From Solen grandis (Eukaryota > Mollusca > Bivalvia > Adapedonta > Solenidae), in assembly GCA_021229015.1 (NCBI GenBank), contig CM037784.1, positions 63,809,258 to 63,873,257 on the forward strand: a stretch of 64,000 bases of DNA, written 5' to 3'. Shown one piece after another: positions 59,750-64,000 of the stretch. Each line of letters begins with the position of its first letter. The stretch's first letter is position 1. Position numbers and translations under genes: made by a program. A model generated the notes under the pieces. That model had not been told where the DNA came from. It made no database searches and saw nothing but the letters and a program-made list of their open reading frames with translations.

Positions 59750-60885
59750 GAGATGTTTATTTTTATTTTATTTTTTATTTTTTTCGACAAGTTATATATT
59801 TTTCAACGTTTAAATTTTGATATACATGTATTAACAAAACTACAGTTATTTGACAGAATGATAACACCTATTCTAACATATTGTTCAGAGGTGTGGGGAG
59901 TATATGAAATTGAATAACTTTAACGTATACATATAAACTAAATTGTAAATTTATTTTAGGCGTAAAATCACAATCCCCCAATATAGCAGTTTTGAGAGAA
60001 CAAGGAAGATTTTCATTATCTACAATGTGTAAAGAACGCGCAATAAAATACATATTTTTTAAGATAAGGAAAACTAAGATTCGCTACTGTTTAAAATACT
60101 GAATAGTCAAGCGAAAAAAATAAAACTGGGTCTTTGAAATTCAATAGCTTTTAGAACACTTAGGTTTTGGTAAAATATAGAATAATTCTGACGTAGATAC
60201 TGACAAAATAAAGTTTGTACAGAAATGGCATGAATGTACGAGTATAAATAATAGTCCAAAACTTGAAACTTACTGTAAATAAATAACGAAATTTAGATTT
60301 GAAACGTATTTTGAAATAATAAAAAAAAATGATTATCAAAGATTTTGAGTAAATTTCGTTTATCTAGCCATGAACTACAAACTGAGGTAGGGAGATACGA
60401 TGGAACAGATAGAAAAATGGATTATGTGCTTGTAATTCATCCATGATTGAATCTGAATATCATTTCTTGCTTGTGTGTCCAAAATATAGATGTAACAGAC
60501 TCAAATACCTAAAAAATACCTCCGTGAAAACAAAATGATATTTAAAGTATAGTGCTCTATTTGAAAGAGAGATTCCAGTTTCAGAGACAATTCATTAATG
60601 CATTAAAGGACTAAGAATGACATATTGAATGTGGTATAATTTAAGATGATTAAAAAAGAATATATACATAGTAAAATGTTTTTTCCCATATTATGATAAT
60701 TGATTTACTGTTACTGATATTAATTATATTGTAACTAATGAATATACGCATGCGACATGAATTGTACACATATAATCTTGTGATTTGATTGTTCGTGCAT
60801 TATCAATTCATTGTACTAATTAATGATGTATTTGCCAAAGACAGCTGCGCTGTCGACTTTGAAAATAAACTATTTGAGTTGAGTT
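59750..60885 (+). mobile_element. Decayed LINE 3' portion (+)
   Basis: Scattered frames encode MITPILTYCSEVWGVYE (about 59,858), then QSPNIAVLREQGRFSLSTMC (about 59,970) and SEYHFLLVCPKY (about 60,450). This is the order seen in the thumb-to-C-terminus part of APE-type LINEs such as that at 48.8-51.6 kb. Stops interrupt every frame. The 3' end is 'aataaactatttgagttgag' at about 60,865-60,884. Confidence 0.7.
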
Positions 60886-60929
60886 AAACCAGTATTTACT
60901 GTTTGTTTTGTGTGGAAGTATTTAATGTT

Positions 60930-60982
60930 TCCCCCCCCCCCCCCCCCAAAAAAAAACCAACAAAAAACAAACAAACAAAAAA
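60930..60982. repeat. Homopolymer-rich tract (C/A)
   Basis: A run of about 17 C followed by A-rich 'aaaaaaaaccaacaaaaaac'. Similar low-complexity tracts: poly-C at 4659, T/G at 12,566-12,611, G at 59,467-59,478 and poly-T at 62,087-62,112. Confidence 0.8.
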
Positions 60983-60996
60983 ACGTGGATCCCTAC

Positions 60997-61090
60997 CTGA
61001 GTACGAAAACCATTAAGTGCAAAGGTCAGTTTTACATGCTGGATAAGCAAGAAGCAAGTATAACAGAAGAGCAACAAAACGGATATTGAA
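60997..61090 (-). CDS. Possible exon with signal-peptide-like segment
   Basis: Minus-strand frame NDSISVLLLFCYTCFLLIQH then KLTFALNGFRTQ, ending CAG with donor gtaggg in phase 0, which would join in frame to the candidate exon at 57,421. A possible acceptor 'gtgattctcag' lies just upstream at about 61,114. There is no in-frame ATG in this segment, so it would need a further 5' exon. It may be a signal peptide or membrane helix of the receptor, or chance. Confidence 0.25.
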
Positions 61091-61104
61091 TCATTTCCCC
61101 GCAA

Positions 61105-62085
61105 TGACTGAGAATCACGCCAACAACAATAGTCCTTCGGCCCGACCCTTTGACGCTTGCGTCAAGTTTTTCAAATGTCGTAAGTGTTACTGCGTTACTG
61201 CGGTCCTACGACAATGCCTTTACTTAAAAAAAAAAAGAAAAAAAGAAAAAAAAGATGTAGACATTTTCTTGCATGTTGTAAAAATATATTATGAAAATAA
61301 ACGAACTTGAAATGAAAAATTTAAATGAAGCAATTTTATGTAAACTTGGGATTTCTATCCAGGCGTATATTTAAGGGACATGTGTAATTGACGGGATCTA
61401 CACCTAAATACCGGATCATCCGGTACGTAATTGAATAATAAGAATGTATGTTTGTTAGTCCCCTACCGGTGTTTACACACTATAGGTTTGCCCACCGTCT
61501 GTCTGTCCGTCTGTCTTGTCTGTCCGTCTGTCTGATCGTCTGTCCGTCCGTCCGGAAATCTAGATCTCGCGATAACTTAAAACCTGTTTAGGATAATACT
61601 TTGAAAATTGGTATATGAATAGATGGCAGTATGGAGATTCTGCACGTCACTTTATTTTTTTTTCTCTCTGACCCAAATTCTGGTTGCTATTTTAACCTCA
61701 TCGGTAGGGGACTCATGTGTTGTGTGCAACACCAGTTACTTGTTACATTTGTTTCAGAAGCGATTTTACGCTTTTGTAAAACCAAGCTTGTCTGTATTCA
61801 TGTACAAAACAACTGAATCATGGCGATTATTGACTTCACTTGTTTAGATGCAACAATCAGATATTATTTGTATCAGACGTACGATTGTAAAAATGCTATC
61901 TTAGCATTCTGCAGAAAACAAAACTTAAAACTATCATCCAACACAGACAGAGAATGACAATAATGCTCGCACCGAAATTTCTTATAGTAACGTGTCAAAA
62001 TTAATCCAAAAATCAATACTGAATCGACGGAGATAGCTATAAAATATTACAGATGCGCCATGGTAGTTTTAAATCATTTCCAATC

Positions 62086-62116
<31 letters not shown>

Positions 62117-64000
62117 AGTTTTCTGCAAACTCATGGAAATCCTACCCTTAGTTTATATTCAATTTAGTGCTGTATTTGACTACTTCTTTGCCTCATATAT
62201 TAACGATAGAGAGAAAATATTAAGATCCATATTCATCATCCGCAATCTAGCTGTTATCCGCAATTCCTTATTTTACGATTTAATTGAATGTAGTTCGCTT
62301 ACAGAGGACATTTCATACATTGATTACATTTTTGAAAAAAAAAAAAATTGCTAGCTACGAGAGGCTCTCTGTAATTAGTACACGCTTTCTTTTTTTATTT
62401 GCAAATTTAAAGAAGACCTTTACAATTCAAGATACCTTAAATTTATAGTAATCATATTTATATACTTTTATACTCTGTGACCTCTTTGTAGTGGAACTAA
62501 AATAATTTAAATGTATTATTAATTCGTGTTACCTATATTTATTTTTGTCACCCATTGTAAGCAGAGGTGAAATATTGCGATAACTTCTCCGTCGTCTGTC
62601 TGTCCGTCTGTCTGTATGTATGTATGACTGTCTGTCAACTTTCTATGTCACACATTTTCGTGATGCTTCTTTCAGCTGAAGACACATGTGTTCCATGAAA
62701 TACTTTTTTCCATGCAATATCCCAAGTACCGTTCCTAGGTGGCATTATTTCAAAAGGAGAAAAACTCGAAGTTAAAACAGATATATTCGTCAAGAATACA
62801 AAACAGCCACCAGCGTATCTTAATTATCCATCATGTCACTCAAAACAATGTTAGGATGGAATTCAAAACTGGAAAACAAACATTATAGGTGACAGTAACT
62901 TTAAGCGATCAATTTCAGAACTGCGAGGATATTTCCTTGGTAAAAGTAGAAATTAAGTCTGTAGAAATGCTTGATAGCCTCTATCCTATTATTATCTTTG
63001 TTCTGAGCCATTTTACAGGTGACACATATATACTGCGTCACAATACAAGTTGAAAAACAAATGTGATCAATTTTATATCGTTGTAACGAACACTATGTTG
63101 ACAAATCTAAACAACCTGTACCGAATCGCATGAACAACCAACTTGAAGCATTTTATATGAACCAATGGTTCTACTGACCCCTCATTAACAGGGACAATAT
63201 TTGATGTGAACGATGATTTTAATTAACAAACTTCAAACGAGGTCTCTCCAAACTATGTATATACAGAGACCCTGATGTATCCCTGATAGTTTTAAATTCC
63301 AATCATTTGATATTAACTGGTTCCTTTCATTCATGTACTGCATATAAAATACAATGGCAGAGTGTCACCTTTTCCGTAGTGTTTATAATATTGTTACGAT
63401 ACAGGTTCTCAATTGATTTATCTAATAACTATCTCTACATGTATATAAGTTTGCTTATGGTGCGTTTTAACCCTTTTTCCCGCCAAAGACTTAAGGTTGC
63501 ATTTTGTAACGCCACGTGTTTCATTTGTAAAGGTACGTAATATGGATCCACCTGCGGCGGCCGGGCTGGTGGCGTCCACTTAGGTTGTCCGCTCTCAAAC
63601 TCTAATAAACGTGAACAGATTTTAACCAAACCTGATCGCAATAATTATGGAACACAATATCTCGGTCAAGTTCGACAACCAGACATATTGTCTTAGACAC
63701 TCAATTTTTTACCCTTGAACGGGTGAAAAAACAGAGAGGGCGTATATTGCGATAATCACTGCTCTTGGTGTTTTGTTTTTATGTCCGTCACAACCAATTC
63801 TTTCTCTATGATTTTCAAATAAAAAATTAATCTTTTTATTTAAGAATGAAAAACTAAACGACTTTTATTTGCAAATAACGTTTAATCTTTCTACTTAGAA
63901 AAGAAAAACAAAACACTTTCGAGTCAATCGCAGCAGAGCTGGCGTTTATTTTAGAAAGAGTGTGAATTCGTGTAAAGGAAAAAAAACTACTTCTCAATAT
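61105..64000. other. No gene recognised; short satellite-bearing repeats
   Basis: Contains (gtctgtcc)n tracts at about 61,497-61,552 and 62,594-62,637 inside segments with 'ttgcgataac' or 'ctcgcgataactt', probably ends of one interspersed family (a third, without satellite, at 63,720-63,790). A poly-T of about 27 lies at 62,087. No conserved exon, RNA gene or complete mobile element could be supported. Confidence 0.4.

Noticed and set aside
61104..61176. + strand start MTENHANNNSPSARPF ending at donor-like gtaagtg, a possible divergent first exon
   Set aside because: Overlaps the minus-strand candidate exon area, the donor lacks the usual AG before GT, and no continuing exon is visible to 64,000.

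Overview
This window looks like nuclear DNA of a bivalve mollusc, probably a clam. It is AT-rich and intron-rich, and the few conserved coding exons are separated by kilobases of interspersed repeats. Several repeats are of the kind familiar from bivalve genomes: elements with GTCCGTCCGTC-type satellites inside, 'aacaagagggcc' termini, short elements flanked by TTAA, tRNA-derived SINEs and decayed APE-type LINEs. The organism call is inference from repeat style and gene structure.

Layout. (1) 1-4.3 kb, + strand: the 3' part of an NAPE-PLD gene (N-acyl-phosphatidylethanolamine phospholipase D). It carries two alternative copies of the penultimate exon, which holds a zinc-ligand histidine. Their reading phases allow only one of them per transcript. 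(2) 10.2-19.8 kb, - strand: a complete BIN3-like BAR-domain gene in seven coding exons, 255 residues, starting in an 8-nt coding exon. (3) 20.2-26.3 kb, + strand, head-to-head with BIN3: a long C2H2 zinc-finger gene whose last visible exon ends inside a fourth finger. (4) 28,701-28,800: a 100-N assembly gap. (5) 29.0-41.4 kb, - strand: eight phase-consistent exons of an adhesion GPCR (GAIN domain, GPS, TM1 to TM3 and the start of TM4), with further candidate exons at 55.9-57.4 kb. TM4-TM7 are missing. The zinc-finger and GPCR genes converge on the gap and both lose their 3' ends there.

The rest is mostly repeats: a 1.1-kb inverted-repeat transposon-like element with an 11-bp target duplication in the zinc-finger gene's first intron; TTAA-flanked MITEs, some with near-perfect palindromes; two inverted copies of a 165-bp-unit repeat element; a disrupted LINE at 48.8-51.6 kb and LINE relics at 17.3-19.5 and 59.8-60.9 kb; a frameshifted Mutator-like domain fragment at 30.5 kb; and several minisatellites. 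No prokaryotic operon, CRISPR array or virus was seen.

The genes are unrelated in function (lipid-mediator synthesis, membrane curvature/actin, transcription, receptor signalling), as expected for an ordinary animal locus. The most interesting points are the NAPE-PLD exon pair, the modular inverted-repeat element and the two genes truncated at the gap.
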